This document shows positions 20,466 through 32,410 of a DNA stretch of 64,000 nucleotides, piece by piece (the first letter of the stretch is position 1; each line of letters begins with the position of its first letter). The notes under the pieces were generated by a model. It did not search any database, was not told where the DNA came from, and saw only the letters and a list, made by a program, of their open reading frames with translations. Both the position numbers and the translations under genes were made by a program. This stretch comes from Lepeophtheirus salmonis (taxonomy: Eukaryota; Arthropoda; Copepoda; Siphonostomatoida; Caligidae), in the NCBI RefSeq assembly GCF_016086655.4, contig NC_052136.2:12276001-12340000 (forward strand). Direction: 5' to 3'.

Positions 20466-21221
20466 ATGAAAACGCACCTCGAAGAGATTCTGCAGGAATT
20501 GGCTCGTGGCACTGGAACGGAGTCCATTCTTGTGCTAGATAGACTTGAGGCAACAGGGAAGACATTCCTCCAATTCCTGGCAAAGAATATTCCCAACTCT
20601 GAGTTTGTAGAAGGGGATAAGGGAGAGGACCCCTTTGGCATTGGAGAGGAATCCGAACCTTGGAAAACTCGTATCATCCATTCACTCACGCCCAGCCTTT
20701 TCCAGGAGAATCCCGTCTCTCTTGCAAGGAAATTATTCAAATACCCACGCTTGATTGCCTCCATTCACGAGGATTGCCACGAAGATGAAGATGAGGACGA
20801 GGAAGGAATGAGCAACCTTTGTCTCATGTTTCAGAGTCGAATCCGAGTTCTCTCTGTCAAAGACTCCTCTTTCATTATTCAAGTTGAAAGAAATCGCTCC
20901 AGGCAAATTGAGGTGGTCACACACGACTCTAATCAACTTGTTAAAGTTGCACGCCAATCTTCAAGTATTGGAATCGTATCCGGGGGGACTGAGGCTCCAG
21001 TATCTATGAAAAATATTACAACATTTAATTTGAGCTTGGACGACAAAGAAAAAAAAGAGCGAGATGATCTGGTGATGCCTTTCTGGCGATCTGAACAAAA
21101 ATCCTCAAGCCTTCATGCTCGCGACTTAAAGACTGAAAGTGAAACGAACAAGATTTACTACGATGCAGACTCTGGTGATGACGAAGATGAGGATGATCCA
21201 GACTACGATTTAGATTTTTAA
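20466..21221 (+). CDS. ELP5: Elongator complex protein 5 (ELP5)
   Basis: A single exon of 251 aa. ELP5 forms the Elp456 RecA-like subcomplex of Elongator, which modifies the wobble uridine of tRNAs. The decisive region is C-terminal: TTFNLSLDDKEKKERDDLVM (from about residue 185), which matches the conserved TFNLSLSxKE...R..L.LPF block, and the acidic end IYYDADSGDDEDEDDPDYDL closing with DLDF, the ELP5 hallmark. The N-terminal RecA-like half (VLDRLEATGKTFLQFL) is divergent, and the protein is shorter than human ELP5 (about 300 aa). The ATG at 20466 (gcaaccATGa) is used because the in-frame upstream codon is GTG. The stop codon is 2 nt before the brn start, with no poly(A) signal between them. 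Confidence 0.88.
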   Translation: MKTHLEEILQELARGTGTESILVLDRLEATGKTFLQFLAKNIPNSEFVEGDKGEDPFGIGEESEPWKTRIIHSLTPSLFQENPVSLARKLFKYPRLIASIHEDCHEDEDEDEEGMSNLCLMFQSRIRVLSVKDSSFIIQVERNRSRQIEVVTHDSNQLVKVARQSSSIGIVSGGTEAPVSMKNITTFNLSLDDKEKKERDDLVMPFWRSEQKSSSLHARDLKTESETNKIYYDADSGDDEDEDDPDYDLDF

Positions 21222-21223
21222 AT

Positions 21224-22333
21224 ATGATGCGATTAAAGATAAAAAAACTCGTGGCTACTTTATTTTTTCTTTACTTCCTCGATTATTTGGGTGTATTCGA
21301 TCATTTAAGGGAGAAAAACTATTACACGACATTTAATTATCCTCTTTTTGGAGATATCCAGCCGTATATACAGGAACTGAGACAGCGCAATCACTCTCCA
21401 GTACCTATTATTAACTCACATGACACCACATATATCATCAACCCCAAAACAAAATGTACTCATGATGATCAAATAAGAGTGGTCTACATCGTCAAATCCG
21501 CCATAAATAACGTGTATAGACGTCAAGTTATACGAAAAACCTGGGGTTATGAAAAAAGATTTTCTGATGTGACCATAAAAACAGTCTTCACGCTTGGATT
21601 GTCAAAGGATGTGTCCGTAAGTGAGGAAAGTTCTAAGTACGGGGATATTATTCAAGGAAACTTCATTGATAATTACTACAATAATACAATCAAAACCAAG
21701 ATGGGACTAAAGTGGACAGCTCTTTACTGTAATAAGGCAAGATTCTATTTATTTGTGGATGATGACTACTATATTTCCACTCGTAATGTTCTACGATTTT
21801 TGAGAAATCCTCTTAATTATCCCAAATATCTAGAGGAAGAGTTTTCAATGACTCTCTCCTTTGAGAATGATCCAAATGATGGAGGCGTAGGGCATTCTCA
21901 TCGGAGAAATTTGAAACAACTCATTGAATATGATATACCTAAAGACGTTAAACTCTATGCTGGCTACGTATTTCCGTCCTCATCTCCCCATCGACACCGT
22001 TTTAGTCGTTGGTACATTTCCTTACAGGAATATCCTTATCATCGCTGGCCTCCATATGTTACAGGAGGGGCTTATGTCCTTACAAAAGAGGCTTTAATGG
22101 ACTTTTATTACGGCTCTTTTTTTGTTCAACCCTTTCGTTTCGATGATATATATCTCGGAATACTCGCTAAAAAATTAGATATCCCTCCTTTTCACTCTGA
22201 GGAATTTTATTTTAACAAAAAATACTATTCCCAACCTAAAGACTATTTATATGTAGTAGCCAGTCATGGATACTCTGATCCAGACGAATTGCTCAAATTC
22301 TGGAATAAACAGAAGGAGATTGGAAATGCGTAG
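21224..22333 (+). CDS. brn: Brainiac-type beta-1,3-glycosyltransferase (GT31)
   Basis: An intronless 369-aa type II Golgi protein. Fly brainiac transfers GlcNAc in beta-1,3 linkage onto mannose of arthro-series glycosphingolipids. The N-terminus has a signal-anchor (about residues 8-24) followed by LDYLGVFDHLREKN and FNYPL, which match the fly brainiac stem. Catalytic GT31 blocks are RRQVIRKTWGYEKRFSDV (about 99-116), the DxD motif FVDDDYY (178-183), WPPYVTGGAYVL (about 275-286) and RFDDIYLGI (305-313). An extra stretch of roughly 40 residues (about 200-242, rich in Glu/Asp/Asn) lies before LYAGYVF; I recall no such insert in fly brainiac. Two adjacent ATGs begin only 2 nt after the ELP5 stop, implying a shared transcript. 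Confidence 0.9.
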   Translation: MMRLKIKKLVATLFFLYFLDYLGVFDHLREKNYYTTFNYPLFGDIQPYIQELRQRNHSPVPIINSHDTTYIINPKTKCTHDDQIRVVYIVKSAINNVYRRQVIRKTWGYEKRFSDVTIKTVFTLGLSKDVSVSEESSKYGDIIQGNFIDNYYNNTIKTKMGLKWTALYCNKARFYLFVDDDYYISTRNVLRFLRNPLNYPKYLEEEFSMTLSFENDPNDGGVGHSHRRNLKQLIEYDIPKDVKLYAGYVFPSSSPHRHRFSRWYISLQEYPYHRWPPYVTGGAYVLTKEALMDFYYGSFFVQPFRFDDIYLGILAKKLDIPPFHSEEFYFNKKYYSQPKDYLYVVASHGYSDPDELLKFWNKQKEIGNA

Positions 22334-22413
22334 ACTTCCTCGATAAATTTGTCACAATTGTTTTTATGTTTTGTTCCATTCATATGCGAAAATGTATCAT
22401 GATATTCTTAAAA

Positions 22414-22419
22414 AATAAA
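22414..22419 (+). terminator. Poly(A) signal for the ELP5-brn unit
   Basis: AATAAA lies 81 nt after the brn stop codon. It is the first canonical signal on the plus strand downstream of ELP5 that I noticed, which fits one transcript covering both genes. Confidence 0.6.
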
Positions 22420-23050
22420 TGTAGCCTCTGAGTTTCATAAAAAATTTTATATGTTATTGTTTAAATATTAGTATTTAAGGGAGTGGAAGGTTGAAGGGGC
22501 AATTTGGATTTTTGAAATGACATGTATATTACAGGTTTCCAAGGCATATAAAATATTTTTTCCTCTCAAAATCTGACATGCATTTTATATTTGATCTTAA
22601 ATAGACCATGAGTTACTAAACATTAAGTAAAGTAAACCATGGCTCGACAAATGAAAAAACTTGGATAACCCGTCAGTGTAGAGATTTCGATTCATTTCCC
22701 CCTCAAATACTAATGACAGAATTAGTAGCTCCCACAAGTTTCTTTTAATTAGTTTGACTTTTAGTAATAAATTTAATCATATATGTTGTGATCATAATTT
22801 GATAAGTATAATCTTAATAATTGAACAAAGCATGAAGATATTCCTCATCAGTCTAATAGAAAAATCATGCTGAGTTTATTGCAACAAGTCTTTGATTTTA
22901 TAAACTGTTTGAAGAGGTTGAAAGAAAGATGAATATGTGTCAATTTGTTTACATATTTTAATTGTGTCAATTTACTATATGAAGGAATTCGAGTCTTGAG
23001 TTCAAACTGTCTCATCCCTCTCAGTATTCAAAATAAATAACATATTATTA
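22420..23050. other. brn-TFB2M intergenic spacer
   Basis: About 630 bp of AT-rich DNA without coding motif or clear repeat. It should contain the TFB2M promoter, but no CRE, CCAAT or E-box was recognised close to the start. Confidence 0.4.
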
Positions 23051-23099
23051 TATGATCACGAGGTGTAGACACAAATCAAAACAATCTCATGTCTTCAAA

Positions 23100-24519
23100 A
23101 TGTTGGGTCTGTTTTGGGGGATTGGACGACAACGATTCTATCACAGTGGGGAGTTATCAAGGATGAGGACCTATGCTGAAAGCGTTAATCCAAAAATGGC
23201 AGCCTTCATCCAAGAGAAGAACCTCTGGGAGGTGATAATTAGTTATGTCAAAAAGCAGTACTCCATAGAGAAATCCGTTCTTTTTGACCCTAATGTTGGT
23301 ACATGAATATTGAATACATTTATTAAAAAGAAGATATTTGTATCAAAAATGATTTACTATGTTTAATTTTTGTTACGTATACTCTTTTTAGCGGACTCCA
23401 TTGCTGCAAAAATTGCTGAAAATAGTAGGGGTAAAAAAAACACTAAGTTTATTGATATCACTTCTGGCTTAGGTCTTGTCTCGTCGTCAATGCACGGTCT
23501 CAAAAAGTATCAAAGAATTTTTGCGGCAGAGGAGAGACTCATTGATGCCCTGAAATGGACTGCTAAAGATTTGGAAGGCCCTGATGGTTTGGTCGTGATC
23601 AAAAAGAACTTATCAAATGATAAAAGTCTTGTCAATTTTTTGAAAACAAAACATATCATACTTGAGGATAGGAACTGGGAATTGGATTATACGCAAATTA
23701 CAATATTTGGAATTATGTCTCATAACTGCATTAAGAGACTAACATACTCGTGAGAATCTGTCTTGTAGATGCAAACGTTTATATTCACCATATTTATTTA
23801 TTTTCAGGCTCAAACAATATCATGTGGCCCTCACGAAGAACGACGTAGTAACAAATCTCTACAACTTTGGCCGTCCAGAATTTTTTTTCCTCATATCTCA
23901 TCGTACTCTAGCTCATATAACCTCCAAACCAGGGCAATATATGATGCGTAATACTTCCAATGTTCTCTCTCAGCTTTTGTTTGAGATAGAAGTTGTTTCA
24001 ACATATCCAAGAGAGGCATTTCTCCCCTGGAAAAATCATTTTAATAAAAAAACTCCAACATATGAAAAATTATTTCCAGAACTTGAGTCACAATTCTACT
24101 TGATACGCCTTACTCCTAGGGACAAACTCTACAACATAGAGTCTCCCTCCAATATATCATACTTCCCATTCTTTTTGAGAGCTATTCTTGGAAAGAGACG
24201 GCATAAAGTGTATGAACTCATTGAAACGTTTATTCCCAATATTTCGGATTTTCTTCAAGAGCACTCTGGGATTTGCTATAATAAAATAACAGGATTATTA
24301 ACAAACGATGAAATTGTCAAGCTATTTAATTTAATTGTGCAACATCCTAACTTTCATGGCTCAACTTTTCGCGGGGCTGCGTTACACTATGAGGAAGAGT
24401 CGACAAATATGGACTTTACTCCAAGGGTGATGACGGATGTGTATGATGCTCAAAGAAAGACTTTGTTGACTTCGGGGTCTTTGAAATGGGACAATAATTC
24501 TTCTGAGGAATTAAAGTGA
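23100..24519 (+). CDS. TFB2M: Mitochondrial transcription factor B2 (TFB2M), 3 exons
   Basis: Exons 23100-23298, 23392-23749 and 23808-24519 (93- and 58-bp introns) give 422 aa. TFB2M is related to KsgA/Dim1 rRNA dimethylases and helps the mitochondrial RNA polymerase open promoters. The N-terminus MLGLFWGIGRQRFYHSGELS looks like a mitochondrial presequence. The SAM-fold loop reads FIDITSGLG (86-94), a loosened form of ExNPGxG. Later blocks match TFB2M rather than TFB1M: WELDYTQITIFGIMSHN, KNDVVTNLYNFGRPEFFFLI, YPREAFLPW, QFYLIRLTPRDKLYNI and the FFLRAILGKRRHKVYELI helix. An ATG 48 nt upstream (23052) is in frame but has a poorer start context and adds 16 residues. An AATAAA follows at 24655-24660. 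Confidence 0.85.
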
Positions 24520-24654
24520 TTTTTTATAGGTTTTAAAAATATGTATTCTAAGATTACTATTATTATTTATTTCAATTGAATTTACCTACAGAAATGCAAA
24601 TTATATTATTATTATTATAAATACTTGACTTTTATACGTATGCACGTGTACTTG

Positions 24655-24660
24655 AATAAA
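24655..24660 (+). terminator. TFB2M poly(A) signal
   Basis: AATAAA, 136 nt downstream of the TFB2M stop codon, in a TTGAATAAAG context followed by a T-rich stretch. Confidence 0.6.
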
Positions 24661-25099
24661 GCTATATTCGGTCAATCATTTTTGTACGCGTGCTAAATAA
24701 TTTTTATTTATTCGTGAACTAAATGCCATGATGGGGTGAGAGGGAGAATGTACTATAGTTGAAACATGACTGAGTTGAAGAGACAAATTGAATGAAAAAC
24801 TAAATGTTTTATTATTAGAACACTTGAAATTAATAAGTGTCTTTACTTTGTTATTATCATAATAGCGAACCATAGTTACGTTTCGTAATTTTCAAGGTCG
24901 AGTAATTTTCTCATTTAAAATTAATTATTATGTAATCAATATATATATAGGTAAAAAATCCACTATTTTTCTACGAATTCCCTTTGAAGACAAACAAAAA
25001 AGGGCTAAAAAAGTACTGTCGTGACTCTCTGTACTATGTTTATAGTAAGTAAGCATTTTTATAATGAAATACAATTCAAACAAAAGTGACTCCATTCTA
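24661..25099. other. TFB2M-lamin spacer
   Basis: AT-rich sequence with no recognisable coding or RNA feature. Its right edge approaches the presumed lamin promoter. Confidence 0.35.
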
Positions 25100-25547
25100 G
25101 AACTAAACCGGGTTAGGGAGCAGTTCACGTGCGATTTTGTTTGTGTTTGTAGCTTTTAATTTGGGGCGTGGATGCGTATGTTGTATTGAGTGATTGTTAA
25201 GGTAGTTGAAAATAGACCAATGACGTAAGTGTATTCATACTATTGCACCTTGCTAGCCTAGCTTGATAAACATTCTGGCACCCCTGACCTGGAAGAGAAG
25301 AAGAGGTTTTTTTTCTTTATTTTCAAAAATATGTGAGTGTATTTGTATATTGAACGACTCAGTTGAGAAGGAGCGTCCTTCGTGTGTGTGTCTGTCAGTG
25401 TGGATTATTTTGTTCCATTATTTTTGGGATTATTGTTCCCTTATTTATTGTGTGAATAATTTTCGTTATTTTCTGGACGTGACGCGGGGATTCCGAATAA
25501 TTCCCTTCCGAAAGTTCCCTACAACTTTTTTGAATTGATTAGCACTG
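25100..25547 (+). promoter_or_regulatory. Presumed lamin promoter and non-coding first exon
   Basis: CACGTG (25126-25131), CCAAT (25217-25221) and a near-CRE TGACGTAA (25221-25228) cluster here. A strong donor GCACTG|GTAAGT at 25547/25548 and an acceptor TTTCACAG ending at 26899 would remove a 1352-bp 5'-UTR intron and place the lamin ATG 33 nt into exon 2. The first-exon call is inference from these splice sites; the transcription start was not seen. Confidence 0.45.
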
Positions 25548-26899
25548 GTAAGTAATTAATATAAGTGATGTGTGGATGTTATTATTAAATCATGCACTGC
25601 CTACCTATGTGGCGAGTGGAGGTCGGACCTATGCCAGTGGGGGCTTGAAAAAGAGGTTTTACTTCTTCTTTGAAGAGGGGATTTACTTGTCCAACAATAT
25701 ACTCTGGCCATGAGGGGTCCCTCATCTTTGTATATTAAAATATGGTAGCAGATTCTTATAAGACTGCGGTGACCTTAGGCCGTTCTTGCTTTATATGTGC
25801 CTCTGGGATTTTTTATTCTTCGTTCTTGTTAAAGAGATAAGAGATTTCTTTTCACGCTTATCACTCATATCACTCATATCAAAGGGAGGAGGAGGGAAGA
25901 ATAATTGTCGTGTTTATGGGTTTGCCAATATAGGGCTACATCATGCTTCCTTTTTTGGCATATTTTTGCAAACATGACCGTATACTTTGGGGAGAGGACG
26001 CTGCAAATAGTCGTCAGGAGTGTTTTGCACAACTCTGCGTCCCTGTGTGACTCATACTTTCCCCTCAAGTCCTCTAATATTTTGCGGAAAAAACGAAGAG
26101 CAGCTGTTTGGATACCTTTCATATCTAGTTAGATGGATGGAAGTTTTTTTGTAGGTTTTTACTTATTCGCTTGACGCTCTACGGAATGTATATTGTGCCA
26201 TCCTATTTGTTATTACTACAAACGCAAAGGTTGCTTTGCGTATGCTATGTAGTCGCTTAGTTTGCGTACCTACAATATCGCGTGCTCGTAGTAATTTATT
26301 CATGCATATGCCTTTCCCATTTAGTAAATAGTCAATATGTGGATATAACATGTTCAATACTTTTTCATGATGAAGATTAGAGCAAACAAGTAAAAGGAAG
26401 AATAAGTAAATGTGGAAAACAGAAAAACCGATAATAATCAGGTTTAATTGAGTCTTGTTATAGTAGAAAAACTACTAATGCAAGAGCTTTCTATTTGAGG
26501 TACAGCGTGATGCAATTGTAACATGCGTCTTTCCGACCAAAAGATACTACTACATTGTAGCCATCTGTGGTTGATAAAGCAAAGTAGTGTTGCTATGTTG
26601 TACCCCAATACTCCTCCATTCATAACATCATAGTATACTAAATACCTCTTGGAAGAGACATGCTCTGCTCTGCTTGTTTTGTAAGATTCAACGGCCCGTT
26701 TCTCCTTTTCTCTTTCTCCCTCCTTGAGCTTACACACATACACACTCTCTCTCTCTCCTATCCTGACGAAAGCAATTCATTATTGATGTGATAAGGTATA
26801 AACTACATACCTTTCCAATCATGTATTCTTAACTATTGCGAAATTCATTTATTTATATGTCAAGTTCAATTAATATAAAAGTTATCCTTTATTTCACAG
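25548..26899 (+). other. Presumed 5'-UTR intron of lamin
   Basis: This stretch lies between the strong donor and acceptor described for lamin. It holds a short (CT) repeat near 26745-26757 and no convincing coding frame. Arthropod housekeeping genes often carry a long first intron here. Confidence 0.4.
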
Positions 26900-26931
26900 A
26901 TATTCTTATATAAGAATTAATACAACCAAGT

Positions 26932-28923
26932 ATGGCAACACGAACGTCTCGTCGTGGAACGAAGGAACACACTCCAATTGTGACTCCACCTTCATCCACT
27001 GGATCTTCTAGGATTAGGTCTCCCAGTCCTTTGTCTCCAACTCGAGTCACACGTAAGGAGGAAAAACATCAGCTCCAGCAACTCAACAACAGACTTGCTG
27101 GATATATTGACAGGGTATGTAGTGATTTAGGGTTGTTTCATGTTAAATGTGATATTTAATATATTGTTTTTTTAAAGGTACGAAGCTTGAATTCTCATAT
27201 TGGGTCATTAGAGTCCAAGGTAGCTTCTATCGAGGAAACGAAACACTCTGAAATAACCAGCATAAAATTCAAATATGATAAAGAACTAGGATACACAAGG
27301 AAGGCTCTCGATGATGTCGCTAAGGAAAGGGCTAAATTGCAAATTGATGCAGAAAAATTGGAGAGAGAAAATCGGGATCTACGTATCGAAAATTCTCAAA
27401 GAGAAAAAAATTGTAATGATCTCGAAAAACAAATTAAGGCCTTGATGGCTAAAATAGCTGCAGTGAGTAACTAACACCATTTTGTATACTAAACCGTGTA
27501 CTAATCTTTTTTATTTATTGCTAAATTTAGCTCACTAACGATGTTGATGATCTCAGACGTGATGTCAATATACTACGTCCTGAAAATGCTAAATTGAAAA
27601 AGAAACTTGAGGATGCACGTAAAAATTTAGAAGCCGAAACACTCCAGCGCATTGATGCTCAAAATCAACTCCAAACTAGCCAAGAGGGTCTCAAATTTGA
27701 TAATGAAGTTCTTCAAACTCAATTGAATGAAACCAGGAGGATTAAGGCCGTTGAAATTTCGGAGATGGATGGTAAATACAGAGAAGAATATGATTCTAAA
27801 CTTAGAGAACAATTGGAATCGATGAGATCTTCATATGAATCACTTATGGACTCAAACCGAGGAGATATTAATCGTAAATACGACGCTGATCTTGAAAAAT
27901 ATAAGAGGCTTTATGCCGAATCTCGAAGCAGTGGAGCTGGCCAGGCTCAGGAACTTCGTGAATATCAGACCAAGATTTCAGGTCTTGTCTCTCGTAATTC
28001 TGAATTAGAGGCTTCTAACTCTGCTCTCAATACCAGAATGAGTGAACTCTTGAGAGAGATGGAAGATTCTGAAGCTTGTCATCGTCGTGAGCTTGCACAA
28101 CGAGATGAAGAACTCCGAAGCAAGGATGAGGAGATGGAGAGCATGCTTAAAGATTACAATGCTCTCATGGAGATTAAAGTTGCTTTGGATATGGAAATTG
28201 CGGCCTATCAAAAACTCTTGGAAGGAGAAGAGGCTCGTCTTGGTTTATCTCAAGTTGAGTCACCTTCTTCATCAATGGTTTCCTCTTCCGGAAAATTTTC
28301 TTCTTTTTTTGACTCAGGAAGTGGATTTGGAAAGGGGATGAAGAGAAAACGTATTTTGGAAGAAGAGTCTGAAAGCTATGACACTGTTTCGGAATTGAAG
28401 GGCAAACCCAGTGTTATCATTGAGCCCTTGGATGATGATGCTAAAGGAATCACTATTTCAAATCATACTGATGATGATATTAGTATTGGTGGATGGAAGT
28501 TATCTTGTATTGTAGGTAGCAAGGAAGAAGAACTTGAAAACGGAGTAGACACAGTATTCAAATTTCACCGCTCTATTGTCCTACCAACTGGCAGTAGTAG
28601 CACTGTTTACTCGTCTGATGCAACAGACGTGGTATGTCATATTTATTATTTGATATGACATTAATGTTGACTTAACGTTATTTTTCTTCTTTTTTTTGTA
28701 ACAGGATCATTCTCCCCCAACTTCACTGATCATGAAAAATAAAAGCTGGAGTAAAGGCGAATACTCAGTTGTAACTCTTACCAACAAGGATGAAGAGGTC
28801 GAGTCTATCCGTGTTACAAAGAAAATCAAGAGTTACTCCTCAAAGAGACACGATGGTGGAGGATCATCATCTGGAGAGATCTATCATCATTCTGGAGATC
28901 CCTCTAAGTGCTCCGTAATGTAA
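26932..28923 (+). CDS. Lam: B-type nuclear lamin, 4 coding exons
   Basis: Exons 26932-27114, 27178-27462, 27531-28631 and 28705-28923 (introns 63-73 bp) give 595 aa. Lamins are the intermediate filaments lining the inner nuclear membrane. The head has the mitotic kinase site PLSPTR just before the rod start (EKHQLQQLNNRLAGYIDRVR). The coiled-coil rod runs from about residue 43 to 390 and ends in the diagnostic MEIAAYQKLLEGEEARL. A basic nuclear localisation signal KRKR is near 427. An immunoglobulin-like lamin tail domain follows (about 450-560; GGWKLSC, KFHRSIVLPTG, NKSWSKGEYSVVTL). The protein ends in the CaaX box CSVM, predicting farnesylation and so a B-type lamin. All exon junctions keep phase 0. 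Confidence 0.95.
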
Positions 28924-29830
28924 AATAATAAAAGCTTCGAACTCTATTAAAAACTCAGAAAAACTTAGCGATGGTCTATAAATATTAGTTCGTAAATCAA
29001 AGGCACTCAAAGTTTTTTTAATTTTTGATTTTCATTTTAAGTATTCTAAATTATTATTATTTCAATTTTATTGAAAATTTATAGTGGTGAAAACAAGTAC
29101 ATTGTATATAATAATAAATATTAATTTAAGGAAATGTGGGTTCTTCTTACTTCAAAAAGCATAATGACCCCTCTAAATTCATTTGTATGGTTATTGTTTT
29201 TTTCTCTTCTTCTTTTTTGACAATTGGGCTATATTTTTTTAACCAAAATTTCTGGATTTTCCTAATATACTATGACTCGTGTCATCATGCGGTGTAGACT
29301 GAACCAATACTCCTCCTTTTCTTCCCACTGTGCTACTATTATTCTACTACTTTCTACTTAAATATTACAGTTCCCCTTCAATGTATTCAATACACTGCTG
29401 AAGGCTCCGAAACAAACAAACAAAAACCAATTTTATTAAAACCTCTATTTTTGCTTTTTTTTAATAAAAAAAAGAATCATTTGTAATTATATTTATATAA
29501 TATTTGTATACGTATAACAATAATGAAGATGTATTTATATTTATATTAATGCGCTTTGTATATGGACGTACCCAATGCTGTCTCTCTATTTTTAATGTGA
29601 GATCCATGGTTAAAACCCGGTTAAAATCGTCATCATCATCATCAATGTTGACACTATTGTGGCCATTCTTGTGCTTCTAATATGTCTACTGCTATCTCTG
29701 CTGCTTCTATGTTAAACATTAAATAATATGAACAAATACACACTCGGTTTATCGTACATTATATTTTATTTATTATTTAAAGCTGCCATACATTGTAAAA
29801 AGAACATTAATAAAAGCCTCTGGAGGAAAC
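28924..29830 (+). other. Presumed lamin 3' UTR
   Basis: Several AATAAA hexamers follow the lamin stop, the first at 28927-28932 (too close to be sufficient alone) and a later one near 29807. Between them are AT-rich stretches, a short (CAT)n run near 29630 and no coding signal. The real end of the transcript cannot be chosen from sequence alone. Confidence 0.4.
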
Positions 29831-32090
29831 AAGCGTGGAATAAAACAATTGATCTTTTGAAATTTTTTCTACATATTTTACTAAAGGCTAATTTGAAGGA
29901 ATGAATGCTGTTTAGGAATGCACGCCCCCCTTTCCACTTGGGGATAGAGGGAGGGTATGGCGTAATCTCCTTTTTTATAATTATATTGGTTTCCCGGGTA
30001 GTCTGTTTGGTCTAACTATAGAATTATTAACAGATAATTATTGATGAATGAGGAAGGGAGGGCTCGGGAGAAGGAGTTAGTAATCTTTTTGATATTTTAC
30101 AACTTGTCACACAAAATATATTATTCAAGTTCATTCAGTATATTTCAACCATGTCGGATTGAATAAAAGTAGATAATACTATATATACTCATACAATTAT
30201 ACTTCGATAAGTTATCCATTAATGAAGAGGCACCTTAAATTACTTATACTGCAAAATTTGACGTCATTAAATCTATCGATAAAAAGAAAATGGGTATAGG
30301 CATCAAATATGCACATAAATTAACTAATCAAGTAATTCTTCCAAATCCTATAAAAAACAGAAGGTAACTAATCACTAAAAAATTTCGATGAATCAACACT
30401 AGAGGCTTTAAATCAATAAGGTAAAAATAACGGAGAATTACAAAGTTACGTTGAAACTGCGAATTTTTTACGAGTAATAAAAAGATTTTGGAATTGTGTA
30501 AATGTTGATTCCACCATATTTCATGTAAAATTAAGGGGTAGCTGTAGAAAACCAATTTCTTACGATCGAAGAACACAAATATAGTATCTCATTTCATTTT
30601 TAACATGGAAATCAATACCTGATAAGCGCAACAGTATATCCAATGAAACACTTACATCTACTTATCTCCTAGATATAAAATACGTAAAGTTTGTATTACT
30701 CAGAAAAATAAATTCTTACCCCACTGAAATAGAGATTCGGAAGGTATCGTCGTCAACTTGGTGGAAATAGTTTTGTCTTTATTAAAAAAGAACATTAGGT
30801 CCTCAGTTAATTTAAAGAAATTTTCACATTTAACTTTTCTTCACAGAACGTTGAAGATGATTCGAAAACATTTTTGTGAATAATATCTCTTATAGATATG
30901 ACAGCTTTAGATGAAATTACCAGAATAGAAAATGTAATTTATTATGTCAGCATATTTATAGCCTTTAGCATAATGAAATGTTTACAACAAAAATATTGTG
31001 TTGAATTGGTCTGTTTCTCAGAAAATGATATTATTTATGTCGATGAAAATGGGACACATGATACCTTAAATTCAATTTTGGATGCCATTGATAGAAGTGG
31101 GATAAAAAAACAACAAATGTCATATACTTGACTACAATTTATCTTTATAAAATATTACAGAAAATTTTTCAAGGGGATACTATAAGTAACATATTATTTA
31201 TATTTAAGAAACCAAGACATGTATTTGCTATAACAGTAAATACTTTAATTAAAAAAAGAAGAACCTTTGTCTTGGAAATGATAGCAGAATGAAAGAATAG
31301 CCATTAATGTAATAATATTTTAGATAAATTATCTTGTACAATATGTACAATTTGTTTGAAATTTGTTTTTCTTATGAAATGAACAGCCAAAATCATTCTG
31401 TTGGAAAAAGAAAGAATTTATAAGACAAAAGTAAGTCAGGTAAATGAATTAGTAAGCATCGATCATTAAATTCATAAATTTTGATTGAGTTCCTATTTAT
31501 AAATAAATAAATATTCTAAGGAAAGTTGTAAACAATCTATTTTTCACTTGAATTTCGTCTGTAAGTTTCAAATATATCATACAATTTTATTAATCATTTA
31601 ACCTGGCTTGTAAGCTTTCCGCTATTTTGGCGTTTCGTCCAAAAATTTTATTTCATTCAGCGTTTATCGTTCATTCATTATTTTCGTTCCGTTCCTTGTT
31701 CCAATCATAAGGTGGGGTCATATACATTGTAAGACAGCAAATCACAGCTTCTTTTTTGATAGTGTCAGGGAGGCTGCATTTGAAAACTAGGTTTCAAGAT
31801 TTTTTAACACAATAATTCCGTGAATATTAGCGTTCAAATGAGCTACAACTCGTACAATACCATATTCCTTGACATCGTCATGGATAGATAATCATAATTG
31901 CAGCCCTAAAAAGGATCCAATGACCTTTGAAAGTTAAATACTACGGCATTGTCGTTAATCCGTCTCTATTAAGTATTATATTTTATAAGCAATTATAAAT
32001 TCAGGTAATAATTAAAAAGTTTACCCACTGACAAACAAAAGAACAGTCTACAATTTTAACTGTAGGTTTATTTTAACAGTGAGGGACATT
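29831..32090. other. Gene-poor AT-rich DNA
   Basis: No gene recognised. A 77-codon frame at 30898-31131 (MTALDEITRIENVIYYVSIF; later VELVCFSENDIIYVDENG) looks somewhat protein-like and follows an acceptor-like TTTTCTTCACAG (about 30835-30846), but I know no family for it. It may be a piece of a decayed transposon. Confidence 0.35.
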
Positions 32091-32099
32091 TGATTATTT

Positions 32100-32410
32100 G
32101 AAAAAAAATTGTTTGGAGGAAAAAAATCCCCACCGTCAAGGATGGAGGTGGAAACATGTTTTGGGAGGGTTTCTCTGCAAAGAAGAGATGACAACTTTAC
32201 CACATGGAAAGGAGGATGGACCATCCTCGGGGATCTTTCTGGTGACAACCTCCTTACCTCAGGTAGGGGACTAAAAATGGATCTTCTAGCTCGGGAATAA
32301 CCCAAAACGTACGCCCATGGTAATAAAAGAGTGACTATAAAAGAAGAAACACATTAAAGTCATGGAGTGGCCTACCCAGTCGCTGGATCTCAATCCTATA
32401 GGAAATCTTT
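32100..32410 (+). mobile_element. Tc1-type transposase catalytic-core remnant
   Basis: Plus-strand frames give a shifted relic of the GGGSIMLWGCFS block, then HIKVMEWPTQSLDLNPIGNL (about 32350-32410), the W-P-x-Q-S-x-D-L-N-P-I motif around the last Asp of Tc1 DD34E transposases. Stops and frameshifts break it. No terminal repeats were recognised. Confidence 0.7.

Noticed and set aside
25560..25720. snRNA or spliced-leader RNA gene near 25.6 kb
   Set aside because: The GC-richer stretch has no Sm site with flanking stems and no recognisable snRNA core; it lies in the presumed lamin first intron.
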